A stretch of DNA of 11,322 nt from Chloroflexota bacterium (lineage in GTDB: Bacteria > Chloroflexota > UBA6077). The notes under the pieces were generated by a model. The model had not been told where the DNA came from, ran no database searches, and worked only from the letters and a program-made list of their open reading frames with translations. The DNA lies in NCBI GenBank assembly GCA_021845945.1, contig JAJZRD010000117.1:1-11322 (forward strand), written 5' to 3'. Made by a program: the position numbers and the translations under genes. Below are positions 1-7,275 of the stretch, piece after piece (position 1 is the stretch's first letter; every line of letters begins with the position of its first letter).

Positions 1-303
1 CGCCGGCATGCGAAGCTCGACAGGGGACAGGATCTTGGTGGACAGGTTGGTGACCAGGTGCTCGAAATCCTCCAGAAGACGCTTGGCCTCGTCGGAGTCC
101 AGCGACTTCATCAGGTTCTCTGGGGAATCGAAGCCGATCTCCAGCACCCAGTCGGGTCCGCTGCCGACCAACGTGGAGTAGCTCTTGATCTCCTTGAATC
201 CAGACTGCTTCTGGAAGAAGGGGATGCCCACGTCGCGCAGCCAGTTCTCGTGATCGGACTCGCGTCCGGTCATGATGCTGTAGGTGACCAGATACTGCAC
301 CAT
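1..303 (-). CDS. Partial small protein, probable dimeric alpha/beta-barrel (EthD/ABM/NIPSNAP-like)
   Basis: The minus-strand frame is open from the ATG at 301-303 to the left edge, giving 101 residues without a stop, so the C-terminus lies outside the window. The protein begins MVQYLVTYSIMTGRESDHEN and continues with a helix around WLRDVGIPFFQKQ, a strand around EIKSYSTLVG, the strand DWVLEIGFDSPENL and a long charged helix DEAKRLLEDFEHL. This beta-alpha-beta-beta-alpha order and its length of about 100 residues fit the small ferredoxin-fold proteins that dimerise into an alpha/beta barrel. Members include monooxygenases, dehydrochlorinases and many of unknown role. A Shine-Dalgarno-like GGAAGGTG (complement of 314-321) sits 10 nt before the ATG and supports the start. 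No signal peptide or membrane segment is seen. The fold is a reasonable guess from the pattern; the function is unknown. Confidence 0.75.
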   Translation of the reverse strand, partial: MVQYLVTYSIMTGRESDHENWLRDVGIPFFQKQSGFKEIKSYSTLVGSGPDWVLEIGFDSPENLMKSLDSDEAKRLLEDFEHLVTNLSTKILSPVELRMPA

Positions 304-396
304 CGTAGAACGGCACCTTCCGTGGTTTACGTAGCCCCCAACAGGGGGAGTGGGTGGGGGCAATGTCCGTGCCAGGGGCCGGGGAAGTGGCTGCGG

Positions 397-580
397 GAGA
401 CTATCCCAAGGTGAGTAAGGCTGGCTCTGGTGTTCCGCCGCGCGGCGCTGAAGCGACCGCGCTGAAAAGACGAAGCCCTGCCGGGCTAGGATCTCAGCCC
501 CGAAGGGGCTTTGTCTTTTCAGCCCGACGGCTTCAGCCTCGGGCTGCCATCCCCCAAGTTACCAACTTTGGGACAGTCTC
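397..580. mobile_element. MITE-like element with 22-bp terminal inverted repeats
   Basis: The left end (397-418, GAGACTATCCCAAGGTGAGT...) and the reverse complement of the right end (559-580, GAGACTGTCCCAAAGTTGGT...) agree at 18 of 22 positions. The interior holds a second long inverted repeat: 447-478 pairs with 506-537, sharing GCTGAAGC and GCTGAAAAGAC on both arms, with a small hairpin AGCCCC-GAA-GGGGCT at 496-510 near its centre. There is no open frame of note inside. The outer flanks GGCTGCGG (389-396) and GGCTCCGT (581-588) match at 6 of 8 positions and could be an eroded target duplication. The right end lies only 15 bp beyond the stop codon of the nucleotidyltransferase gene. It could equally be a structured RNA or terminator-like repeat. 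The transposase family is not identified. Confidence 0.55.
447..537. repeat. Long inverted repeat inside the MITE-like element
   Basis: The arms 447-478 and 506-537 are reverse complements over GCTGAAGC, a six-base variable spacer, and GCTGAAAAGAC followed by AAGCCC with one mismatch. The loop region adds two small hairpins, AGCCC-TGCC-GGGCT (474-486) and AGCCCC-GAA-GGGGCT (496-510). Transcribed from either strand it would form a stable stem. For the minus-strand nucleotidyltransferase gene it could act as a transcript end, although it has only a short T run. Confidence 0.6.
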
Positions 581-595
581 GGCTCCGTTCGGGGG

Positions 596-1087
596 TCAGG
601 TCCTATCGGGGCAGTAGCTCTCCAGGATCTTCTGAATGATGCCGGTGGTGGAGCGGGCCTCGTGATAGCGCACCAACTTCACCCGGCCGCCGTAGCCTTC
701 CACGATCCTGGCCTCGGGCAGCGTCTGGAGCGAGTAGTCGCCGCCCTTTACGTAGACGTGGGGCCTCACCTCCGCCACCAGCGCCTCGGCGGTCTTCTCG
801 TCGAACAGCACCACGTAGTCCACCATATCCAGGGCGGCCACCACCTCCGCCCGATCCCCCTCGGGCACGATCGGCCGGCCCGGCTCTTTGAATTTCCGCA
901 CCGAGGCGTCGCTGTTGAGGCCCACCACCAGGACATCACCGAGGGAGGCAGCCTCCCGCAGGTAGCGGACGTGGCCGGCGTGCAGCAGATCGAAGCAGCC
1001 GTTGGTGAAGACGATCTTCTTGCCGGCAGCCCTCAAGGGAGCCAATTCGGCCGTCAACTCGACCCGATCGACCACTTTCCCACCCAT
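596..1087 (-). CDS. rfaE2: D-glycero-beta-D-manno-heptose 1-phosphate adenylyltransferase (RfaE2/HldE C-domain type)
   Basis: This 163-residue cytoplasmic nucleotidyltransferase matches the C-terminal adenylyltransferase half of HldE. That enzyme transfers AMP from ATP to heptose 1-phosphate, giving ADP-heptose precursor. The signature TNGCFDLLHAGHVRYL (residues 28-43) carries the HxGH nucleotide-binding motif at H36-H39. KGGDYS around residue 115 and STTGIIQKI (146-154, the ISSTxII-like motif) complete the family pattern. The length is normal for the stand-alone form, and the ribokinase-like HldE N-domain is absent here. The start is the ATG at 1085-1087, preceded by GGGAGGGG (complement of 1093-1100). 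A weak -10-like TATGAT lies on the same strand at 1119-1124. Close relatives include glycerol-3-phosphate and other cytidylyltransferases, so the exact sugar or alcohol substrate is inferred. A role in heptose for surface glycans would fit the glycosyltransferases nearby. Confidence 0.88.
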   Translation of the reverse strand: MGGKVVDRVELTAELAPLRAAGKKIVFTNGCFDLLHAGHVRYLREAASLGDVLVVGLNSDASVRKFKEPGRPIVPEGDRAEVVAALDMVDYVVLFDEKTAEALVAEVRPHVYVKGGDYSLQTLPEARIVEGYGGRVKLVRYHEARSTTGIIQKILESYCPDRT

Positions 1088-1185
1088 AGAAGCCCCTCCC
1101 GATTAGCTCATCGCTACTATCATAGCCCACCCGCCCCAATTGCACGAGAAAGCAGGGAACGGACCCGGGCCAGGCGAGGTGAGGA

Positions 1186-1200
1186 CGGGTCTGAGACCCG
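1186..1200. repeat. Short perfect hairpin, first of two related ones
   Basis: CGGGTCT-G-AGACCCG is a near-perfect palindrome. The same core (GGGTCT/AGACCC) recurs in the larger hairpin at 1216-1236. GACCCGGGCC also occurs twice as a direct repeat (1162-1171 and 1195-1204). The region reads as a small cluster of palindromic repeats between two same-strand genes. Confidence 0.6.
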
Positions 1201-1204
1201 GGCC

Positions 1205-1236
1205 AAATGAGAAAAGGCGGGTCTCGGAGACCCGCC
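1205..1236 (-). terminator. Intrinsic terminator of the chemoreceptor gene
   Basis: On the minus strand GGCGGGTCTC and GAGACCCGCC (1216-1225 and 1227-1236) form a GC-rich stem of up to 10 bp, followed directly by TTTTCTCATTT (complement of 1205-1215). It lies about 20 bp after the chemoreceptor stop codon, in the correct orientation to end that transcript before the adenylyltransferase gene. The stem also resembles a dispersed palindromic repeat, so it may be a repeat recruited as a terminator. Confidence 0.65.
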
Positions 1237-1256
1237 CCTACCGCGATCAGTGCCGG

Positions 1257-1451
1257 TCACCCCTTGGTGCGGCCGCGTGAAGGCATGGGAACAAGCCGGG
1301 GAGTCGCCGAGACGGGGGGACGGGGAGAGGAACTGACGCCGCGCCAGCCCTCACCCTGACCCTCTCCCAGGGGGAGAGGGGATCTCCGCGCCCCCACGTC
1401 CCCGCGTCCCCCTGTCTCCCCGTCGCCCCGTTGCCCACTCTCCCCGTCGCC
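1257..1451. repeat. Repetitive DNA encoding the chemoreceptor C-terminal tail
   Basis: Two kinds of simple repeat fill the last codons of the chemoreceptor gene. At 1393-1451, and again around 1309-1330, are irregular tandem copies of a GGGGCGACGGGGAGA-like unit (read on the minus strand). At about 1348-1381 is a G/C palindrome, CCCTCTCCC-AGG-GGGAGAGGG. Its translation, [12 protein letters not shown], is characteristic of a widely dispersed bacterial intergenic repeat. This suggests that the original stop codon was lost and the frame now reads through repeats. Confidence 0.6.
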
Positions 1452-3044
1452 CAAGTCGAATCGGCCGATGGCATCCCGCAGCCGCGACGCCATGGCGGCC
1501 AACTCCTGAGCCGAGGCCACCAGGGTGTGCACCTGGGTTCCCATGTCCTCGGTAGAGGCGGTAACCTCCTGGGCTGCCGCGGAGTTCTCCTGGGCCACCG
1601 CGGCTATGGTCTCGATGGCCTGGGTCGCCTGGCCGGTTCGGGCGGACACCTCCTGGCTGGCCACGCTGTTGCGCTGGACCACCTGGGAGACCCCCGATAC
1701 GGCTCGCGACGCGTCGAGGCTGTGGGCCGCCATCTGCTGGGCAGCGGTGACGATCTGACCCACCAGGCTGTTGGACTGGGAGACGGCTTCCGAGATCTCC
1801 CGCAGGGCCTTGCCAGCCTCGTCGGCTATCGTGCGGCCGCGCTCCACCTCGTCGGCGCCCTGGTTCATGGCGGCCACGGCCTCCGTCGTGTCCTTCTGCA
1901 CCGTGGCGATCAACTGGGCGATCTCCTTAGTGGCCTTGGAGCTGCGCTCGGCCAGCTTCCTCACCTCGTCGGCCACCACGGCAAAGCCCCGGCCGTGCTC
2001 CCCGGCCCTGGCCGCCTCGATGGCGGCGTTCAGCGCCAGCAGGTTGGTTTGCTCGGCGATCTCGTCGATAGCCTCCACGATCTGGCCGATCTGCTCCGAG
2101 CGGCGCCCAAGCTCCTGAATCCGTGCCGCCGAGGCCTCCACGGCCGCAGTGATGGAGTGCATCCCCTCGACGGTTCGGCCCACGGTGTCGGCGCCGTTGC
2201 GAGCGGCCCTCTCGGCCCGCTCTCCCGCCTGGCCCAGGGCCGCCGTCCGCTCCTCCACCTGCTGCACCGAGGCGACGATCTGCTGCATCGCCGCCGAGAT
2301 CTGCTCCAACCCGGCGGCCTGCTCCCTGGCGTCGGCGGCCACCTGCTCGATGGCCTGTGCCAATTGGCTGACGAATCCCGAGCTCTCGCTAACCCCCTGG
2401 GCCTGTTCCTGGTTCCCCCGGGATACCTGCTGCATCGCCCGCATCACCTGCTCGGTCCCTTTGCCGATCCAGTCGGCCACCCCGGATACCCCCTGGCTGG
2501 CCTCGGCCACCCGAAAGCTCCCCTGGGCCACCTCGCCGATGACGCCCCGAAGGTCCCGCACCATCCCCTGGAAGGCCCGGCCGAGCAGGTCCCGATCCGA
2601 TTTCGGCCTCACCTGCAGGGTGAGATCGCCGGCGGCTATCCGCTGGGCCACGGCAGCCATCTCCTCCAAATAGGTGGCCATACTGCGGAAAGCGCGGGCC
2701 ATGTCCCCCAACTCGTCGCCCCGCTCCTCGTCCAGCTCCACCTTCTGTGCGATGTCCCCCTCGGCGATCGCTTTGGCAAGTCGGGTCATGCCGACGACCG
2801 GTTTGCTGAGGTACCAGGCGTTCATCCACCCCATGGCCAGCGACATGGCGAACCCGAGTCCGCTGACCACCAGCAACCGCACACGGAACTCCTGGCTGAG
2901 CTCCGCAGCCTCGAAACAGAAGAGACCTAGAACCACCAGAGGTATCGCCACCGCCGTGGCGATCCAGGCGATCTGGCGATAGTACAACCCTAGACGCACC
3001 CGGCTGAGCCAGCGCAACTCCAGCAGACCCGTCAGTCTCCCCAT
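1257..3044 (-). CDS. Methyl-accepting chemotaxis protein lacking a sensor domain
   Basis: This membrane chemoreceptor of 595 residues would signal to a CheA/CheW array. Two membrane segments (about residues 25-44 and 57-78) are separated by only about 12 polar residues, so there is no extracytoplasmic ligand domain. Two HAMP-like stretches follow (about 80-170; the second includes [13 protein letters not shown]). A long Gln/Ala/Glu-rich coiled coil comes next, with the signature tip [19 protein letters not shown] then [15 protein letters not shown] (about 326-366). The frame is open upstream to a GTG at 3086, but I chose the ATG at 3042-3044 because GAGGGAG sits just before it and the extra residues look non-protein-like. 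The last 64 residues, after RFDL, are low complexity and encoded in repetitive DNA. No CheR-tethering pentapeptide ends the protein. It may sense energy state or act through a partner. Confidence 0.92.
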   Translation of the reverse strand: MGRLTGLLELRWLSRVRLGLYYRQIAWIATAVAIPLVVLGLFCFEAAELSQEFRVRLLVVSGLGFAMSLAMGWMNAWYLSKPVVGMTRLAKAIAEGDIAQKVELDEERGDELGDMARAFRSMATYLEEMAAVAQRIAAGDLTLQVRPKSDRDLLGRAFQGMVRDLRGVIGEVAQGSFRVAEASQGVSGVADWIGKGTEQVMRAMQQVSRGNQEQAQGVSESSGFVSQLAQAIEQVAADAREQAAGLEQISAAMQQIVASVQQVEERTAALGQAGERAERAARNGADTVGRTVEGMHSITAAVEASAARIQELGRRSEQIGQIVEAIDEIAEQTNLLALNAAIEAARAGEHGRGFAVVADEVRKLAERSSKATKEIAQLIATVQKDTTEAVAAMNQGADEVERGRTIADEAGKALREISEAVSQSNSLVGQIVTAAQQMAAHSLDASRAVSGVSQVVQRNSVASQEVSARTGQATQAIETIAAVAQENSAAAQEVTASTEDMGTQVHTLVASAQELAAMASRLRDAIGRFDLGDGESGQRGDGETGGRGDVGARRSPLPLGEGQGEGWRGVSSSPRPPVSATPRLVPMPSRGRTKG

Positions 3045-3347
3045 CGCATATCTCCCTCTATTCTGAAACGACGAGCAGGAAAGCACGTTGATTTCTGTGC
3101 ACCTATGTACAAATCGGCACGAACCATAGTTTCCATTAGAGTCAATCTACAGCACTGTCGATAAAATTGCGCAGCTGTCGCTAGTCCTTCTGTTGCGGGG
3201 CTACCTGCCATCGTGTAGAATCGGGCCGTTGTCCGCCACCACCGGTAGAGCGGCGGGCAGGGAGAGGCTCCAGGACAACCCGGGGCGAGAAGGCGCCCTG
3301 GATCCGCTCCTGAGGTCAGCAGTTCCGCCGGATCAAGGACGCGCGAT
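3045..3347. other. Intergenic region between divergent genes
   Basis: These 303 bp separate the divergent chemoreceptor (minus) and glycosyltransferase (plus) genes. A plus-strand promoter is visible at 3193-3221. For the minus strand I see only weak candidates. One is TTGACT (complement of about 3141-3146) without a good -10; another is GCCGATTT preceded by TAAT at a spacing one base off the sigma-28 consensus. The base composition is clearly more AT-rich at 3087-3180 than in the surrounding genes, as expected for control DNA. Confidence 0.6.
3193..3221 (+). promoter_or_regulatory. Sigma-70-type promoter for the glycosyltransferase pair
   Basis: TTGCGG (3193-3198) and TAGAAT (3216-3221, five of six consensus bases) are separated by exactly 17 bp. 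They lie about 127 bp before the first glycosyltransferase start. The -35 box matches only its TTG. No other candidate of this quality was seen in the region. Confidence 0.5.
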
Positions 3348-4094
3348 ATGCCCAGCATCTCAGCGGTGCTCCCCGCTTACAATGAGGAGAATATCATCGC
3401 GGCCACCGCCACTTCGATGGCTGCCACCCTCGCCGAGCTCACCGACGATTGCGAGGTGGTGGTAGTCAACGACGGCAGCCACGACGCTACCCAGCGGATA
3501 GTCGAGGCCCTTTCGGCCGATAACCCACGGATCCGGTGCATCAACCATCCAGCCAACCGGGGGTACGGTGCCGCCCTGGCCACCGGTTTCACGGCGGCCA
3601 CCAAAGAGTTGGTCTTCATGACCGATGGGGACAAGCAGTTCGACGCCCGGGAGGTGGTGAACTTCCTGCCCCTCATCGACGAGGCGGAGCTGGTCATCGG
3701 CTACCGGCAGCCCCGGATGGATCCCCCCACGAGACGGCTGAACGCCTGGGGCTGGAACCTGCTGGTCCGCCTGCTCTTCGGCTACGTGGCCGGGGACGTG
3801 GACTGCGCCTTCAAGCTGTTCCGCCGATCCGTCTGGCAGAGCCTCAAGGTGGAGGCCACCGGCGCCACCTTCAGCGCCGAGTTCCTGATCAAGGCCCGGC
3901 GAAAGGGTTACCGGATCAGGGAGCTGCGGGCCACCCATTTCCCGCGCACGGCCGGTCGGGCTACCGGAGCCAAGCTATCCGTCATCCTGCGAGCCTTCCG
4001 CGAGCTGATCAGGCTGCGGCTAACCTTGTCGAAATCGATGGAGACGAGGGAAGCAGTTGAAGACGCTACCCGAAGGGAGACCCAGCCCAACTGA
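3348..4094 (+). CDS. Glycosyltransferase family 2 (DPM1/GtrB-like)
   Basis: This 248-residue soluble GT-A glycosyltransferase is predicted to move a sugar from a nucleotide donor, probably to a polyprenyl phosphate or other lipid at the inner membrane face. The family motifs appear in order: PAYNEE (9-14), VVVVNDGS (37-44), NRGYGAALATGF (70-81) and MTDGDKQFD (91-99), where D93/D95 form the DxD metal-nucleotide site and QFD is typical of the DPM1 group. DVDCAFKLFRR and HFPRTAGRATGAKLS follow in the acceptor half. There are no C-terminal membrane helices, unlike GtrB. The ATG at 3348 is preceded by AAGGA with 8-nt spacing. The last 38 bases overlap the next gene, implying co-transcription and translational coupling. 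The sugar and acceptor cannot be told. Confidence 0.9.
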   Translation: MPSISAVLPAYNEENIIAATATSMAATLAELTDDCEVVVVNDGSHDATQRIVEALSADNPRIRCINHPANRGYGAALATGFTAATKELVFMTDGDKQFDAREVVNFLPLIDEAELVIGYRQPRMDPPTRRLNAWGWNLLVRLLFGYVAGDVDCAFKLFRRSVWQSLKVEATGATFSAEFLIKARRKGYRIRELRATHFPRTAGRATGAKLSVILRAFRELIRLRLTLSKSMETREAVEDATRRETQPN

Positions 4095-5379
4095 GAGAGT
4101 GCCGGACGGGCTTTCCGACGAGCCCAACCCCAGCCCTCAGGGCGAAGTCATCCCCGATCCCACATCGAAGCGGCCGGACCGCTTCTCCGTATTGACGGTC
4201 GCTCCCACATTCTTCTTCGCCGACTACGGCTGCCACGTCCGTATCCTGGAAGAGATCCGGGTGCTCCAGTCCATGGGCCATCGCCCGGTGCTGTGCAGCT
4301 ACCCCTCGGGCCAGGACGTGGCGGGGATAGAGATCCGGCGGGCAACGGGCGGCCCCTGGACACCCAGCGTGAAGGTGGGCCCAGCCCGGCGCAAGCTGTT
4401 CCTGGACCCCCTCCTCTCCCTGAAGGCGGCCCAGGTAGCCGCGGAGATCAAGCCCGACATCGTCCACGCCCACCTGCACGACGGCGCCCTGGTGGGCTTC
4501 CCCGTGAGCCGTGCGACCCACGCCCCCCTGGTGTTCGACTTCCAGGGCAGCCTCACCGGGGAGATGTTGGACCACGGCTTCCTCAGCCGGCGCAGCCCCC
4601 TCTACCACCCCTGGCGGCTGCTGGAGAAGGCGATCAACGGCATGGCCGATGCCATCATCACCAGCACAGCCAACAGCGCCGGCCTGCTGGTGAAAAGGTT
4701 CGGCTGCCCCGCCCGCAAGATCTTCACCGTGGCGGACTGCGTCAACACCGACATGTTCGCCCCCCGCTGGATGTTGGATAGCTCCAACGGGCACGTCGGC
4801 GAACTGGAGGCGCTGCGCCGGCGGCTCGGCGTCCCGTCGGGATACAAGGTGGTGGTGTACCTGGGCCTCCTGCAGGAGTACCAGGGGATCAGCCACCTGC
4901 TCCGGGCGGCGAAGGAGGTGGCGGAGCGCCACCTGGACGTCCACTTCCTGATCATGGGCTACCCCGGCCTGGAGAAGTACCGGAACATGGCCGACGAGCT
5001 GGGGATCTCCAACCGGGTGACCTTCCCTGGCCGGATACCCTACGGGCAGGCCCCCCTCCACCTGGCCCTGGGGGACGTGGCCGTCTCGCCCAAGATGTCC
5101 GAGACGGAGGGGAACGGGAAGCTGCTGAACTACATGGCGATGGGCCTCCCCACCGTCACCTACGACACGCCGGTCAGCCGGGAGATCCTGGGTGATCTGG
5201 GGGTCTTCGCCCGCACCGGCGACCCCCACGCCCTGGCGGGCGAGCTGGAATCGGCGCTCTTCAACGAGCGCGCCGCCCTGGCCCAGGGCGAGCAACTGCG
5301 AGCCAGGGCCGTGTCCACCTACTCCTGGATTCGAGGCGGGAAGCTGATCCAGGAGATCTACGAGCGGCTCTTACCGTAG
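4057..5379 (+). CDS. Glycosyltransferase family 4 (GT-B fold)
   Basis: This 440-residue retaining GT-B glycosyltransferase is likely to extend the glycan begun by the GT2 partner. The first Rossmann domain starts near residue 42 (RFSVLTVAPTFFF, then GCHVRILEEIRVLQSMGH) and contains DIVHAHLHDGALVGFP. The second holds VVYLGLLQEYQGISHLLRA, VTFPGRIPYGQAPLHL and the donor site SETEGNGKLLNYMAMGLPTV. In that site the usual second glutamate of the EX7E motif is replaced by Asn/Tyr context, as in a recognised GT4 subgroup. The start is uncertain. A TTG at 4057 has GAGGGA 5-6 nt upstream and overlaps the GT2 gene by 38 nt; an in-frame GTG at 4099 has a poorer ribosome site. The first 41 residues are Pro/Ser-rich and appear unconserved. 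Confidence 0.88.
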   Translation: MKTLPEGRPSPTERVPDGLSDEPNPSPQGEVIPDPTSKRPDRFSVLTVAPTFFFADYGCHVRILEEIRVLQSMGHRPVLCSYPSGQDVAGIEIRRATGGPWTPSVKVGPARRKLFLDPLLSLKAAQVAAEIKPDIVHAHLHDGALVGFPVSRATHAPLVFDFQGSLTGEMLDHGFLSRRSPLYHPWRLLEKAINGMADAIITSTANSAGLLVKRFGCPARKIFTVADCVNTDMFAPRWMLDSSNGHVGELEALRRRLGVPSGYKVVVYLGLLQEYQGISHLLRAAKEVAERHLDVHFLIMGYPGLEKYRNMADELGISNRVTFPGRIPYGQAPLHLALGDVAVSPKMSETEGNGKLLNYMAMGLPTVTYDTPVSREILGDLGVFARTGDPHALAGELESALFNERAALAQGEQLRARAVSTYSWIRGGKLIQEIYERLLP

Positions 5380-5685
5380 GGCGGGGACCTGTGCCCCGCC
5401 GCCCGGAGGATAGCTTCGACAGCGTAGGGCACGTGGCGCGAGCGAGCACAGCGCTACGCTTGTGCCCCCCGCCGCCCAGCGGGCGATGGTAGGCCGGCGG
5501 CAGGGCAGAGCGCCCTGCCCTACGTTTTCGCAAACCCCTACAGACCGGCCGAAAGTGTCAAGTCGCCCGGACCCCAAGTCTGCACGATTCCTCTTGATTG
5601 AGCAAGACGGCCCCGTTTCCGGCTTCGAGAGCATCTGCTACCATTTGCCCACCTCGATGTCCCAGCTACTTCCCCGGAGGAGACC
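5380..5685. other. Intergenic region with three GTAGGGC-type hairpins
   Basis: There is no gene in these 306 bp. Three hairpins associated with GTAGGGC occur. GGCGGGG/CCCCGCC lies at 5380-5400 directly after the GT4 stop. AGCGTAGGGCAC pairs loosely with GTGCCC and CTACGCT across about 5422-5466. GGCAGGGC/GCCCTGCC lies at 5499-5519 and is followed by CTACGTTTTC. Such hairpins look like a dispersed repeat family. I found no convincing -35/-10 pair for dnaA and no DnaA boxes. Confidence 0.6.
5499..5528 (+). terminator. Possible intrinsic terminator of the glycosyltransferase operon
   Basis: An 8-bp GC stem (GGCAGGGC 5499-5506, loop AGAGC, GCCCTGCC 5512-5519) is followed by CTACGTTTTC. The T run is short and offset by five bases, so termination would be inefficient. 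It is the best candidate between the GT4 gene and dnaA. Confidence 0.4.
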
Positions 5686-7074
5686 ATGCTACCTGCCCAG
5701 GTGTGGGAAGCCGCCCTTGGCGAGCTTCAACTCCAGATGACCAAGGCCAATTACGACACCTGGTTGAGGGACACCTTCCTGGCGTCCCAGGAGGATGGGC
5801 TCTTCATCATCGGGGTGGGGAGCCCCTTCGCCGCCGATACCCTGGAGCAGCGACTCTCCCCCATGATCCGGAAGGTGCTCTCCAGCGTCGTCGGGCACGA
5901 GGTGCACCTCCGGTTCGTAGTCCAACAGAAGAAGGTCCGGGGCAGGGCTCCCAAGGTGGCCGAGGGGCCGCTGGAGATGGGCCATCGCAACGGCAAGAAC
6001 GGCTCCTCCAAGGTGGAGATGGCACTCCCCACCAACGGCCTGGACGCGGCGCTGAACCCTCGATACACCTTCGAGACCTTCGTGGTGGGCAAGAGCAACC
6101 AGCTGGCCCACGCCGCCTGCCAGGCGGTCGCCGACGATCCCGGCCGGGCCTACAACCCTCTCTTCCTCTACGGGGGCGTCGGCCTGGGCAAGACCCACCT
6201 GATGCACGCCATCGGCCACGAGACCCTCCTGAGAGGGCTCCGGGTCCTGTACGTCAGCTCCGAGACCTTCACCAACGAGATGATCGACTCCATCCAGCGG
6301 CACCGAACGGAGGAGTTCCGCAACAAGTACCGGCGGGTTCAGGTGCTGTTGATCGACGACATACAGTTCATCGCCGGCAAGGTGGGGACCCAGGAGGAGT
6401 TCTTCCACACCTTCAACGCCATCCACGAGGCCAACGGCCAGATCGTCATGTCCAGCGACCGCCCACCCAAGGCCATCTCCACCCTGGAGGATCGGCTGCG
6501 CTCCCGCTTCGAGTGGGGACTGATCGCCGACATCCAGCCGCCGGATCTGGAGACCCGCATAGCCATCCTCCGCTCCAAGTCCGAGTGCCTGGGGGTGACC
6601 GTTCCGGAGGAGGTGCTGGAGGCCATCGCCCGGAAGATGCAGAGCAACATCCGGGAGTTGGAGGGTTCGCTGAACCGGATCGTGGCCACGGCCACCGTCA
6701 CCGGCGAGCCGATCACGGTCCAGTCCGCGGCGGCCTCCCTGAACGACGTGATGTTCAACATCGCCCGACGCTTCGTGAGGCCCGAGAGCATAGTGATGGC
6801 CGTGGCCCGGTACTACCACGTCTCCGAGGAGGAGTTGAGGGGGAAGCAGAGGGACAAGCGGGTGGTGCTCCCGAGGCAGATGGCCATGTACCTGCTGCGG
6901 GAGGAGACGGAGCTGCCCCTGGTGGAGATCGGCAAACTGCTGGGGGGCCGGGACCACACCACGGTGCTCCACAGCGTGGAGAAGATCGGCACGGAGCTGA
7001 GCAACGGAAGCTCCCTGGTCAAGGAGTGGAACGCCCTGCGGGAGTCCATCTACTCCCCTTCTTCGGTGGTCTAG
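5686..7074 (+). CDS. dnaA: Chromosomal replication initiator protein DnaA
   Basis: DnaA binds DnaA boxes at oriC, forms an ATP-dependent filament and melts the origin. The protein has 462 residues, a normal length. Domain I spans roughly 1-80 (WEAALGELQLQMTKANYDTW), followed by a flexible Gly/Lys-rich linker to about 115. The AAA+ domain III begins at NPRYTFETFVVG, with Walker A GGVGLGKTHL (about 164-173), Walker B LLIDDIQFI (about 220-228) and the arginine-containing SRFEWGLIADIQPPD. Domain IV ends with the DNA-binding signature GGRDHTTVLHSVEKI (about 420-434). The ATG at 5686 has a strong GGAGGAG 3 nt upstream. The gene is monocistronic here: glycosyltransferases lie before it and an iron-sulfur operon after it, with no dnaN, recF or rpmH in view. 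Confidence 0.98.
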   Translation: MLPAQVWEAALGELQLQMTKANYDTWLRDTFLASQEDGLFIIGVGSPFAADTLEQRLSPMIRKVLSSVVGHEVHLRFVVQQKKVRGRAPKVAEGPLEMGHRNGKNGSSKVEMALPTNGLDAALNPRYTFETFVVGKSNQLAHAACQAVADDPGRAYNPLFLYGGVGLGKTHLMHAIGHETLLRGLRVLYVSSETFTNEMIDSIQRHRTEEFRNKYRRVQVLLIDDIQFIAGKVGTQEEFFHTFNAIHEANGQIVMSSDRPPKAISTLEDRLRSRFEWGLIADIQPPDLETRIAILRSKSECLGVTVPEEVLEAIARKMQSNIRELEGSLNRIVATATVTGEPITVQSAAASLNDVMFNIARRFVRPESIVMAVARYYHVSEEELRGKQRDKRVVLPRQMAMYLLREETELPLVEIGKLLGGRDHTTVLHSVEKIGTELSNGSSLVKEWNALRESIYSPSSVV

Positions 7075-7100
7075 TACTCCGCCACACAGATCTTGATAGG

Positions 7101-7170
7101 TGTCATCCTGAGCGATAGCGAAGGATCTCCTCTCGCCACGGGGAGATGCTTCGCTGCGCTCAGCATGACA
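7101..7170. repeat. 70-bp palindromic intergenic repeat
   Basis: TGTCATCCTGAGCG (7101-7114) pairs with CGCTCAGCATGACA (7157-7170), with one mismatch. The inner CGAAGGATCTCC pairs with GGGAGATGCTTCG, leaving a small loop. The TGTCATCCTGAGC...CGAAGGATCT wording is that of a well-known repeat type scattered between genes in many bacteria. It lies 27 bp after the dnaA stop. It has no T run, so it is not a standard intrinsic terminator. Confidence 0.75.
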
Positions 7171-7207
7171 GTACATATCACCTTCACCGTGGCGAAGCAC
7201 TAGCGCT

Positions 7208-7237
7208 CCACTGCAGTGGTTCTGATACGTATACGTA
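7208..7237. promoter_or_regulatory. Two adjacent perfect 12-bp palindromes, possible operators
   Basis: CCACTGCAGTGG (7208-7219) and TACGTATACGTA (7226-7237) are both perfect palindromes, with centres 18 bp apart. The second lies exactly in the 17-bp gap between a weak TTCTGA (7220-7225) and TATGAA (7243-7248). That arrangement would suit a repressor site, but no regulator gene is in the window to pair with it. Confidence 0.35.
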
Positions 7238-7275
7238 AACAATATGAACTTTAGTGAGAATCGTCCTTCGGGTAG

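Noticed and set aside
1431..2930. Plus-strand open frame of 499 codons opposite the chemoreceptor
   Set aside because: It is an antisense shadow of the receptor gene, with repetitive Gly/His/Leu composition and no family features.
3105..3145. Sigma-28-type promoter for the chemoreceptor on the minus strand
   Set aside because: The GCCGATTT and TAAT elements each deviate from consensus and their spacing is off by one.
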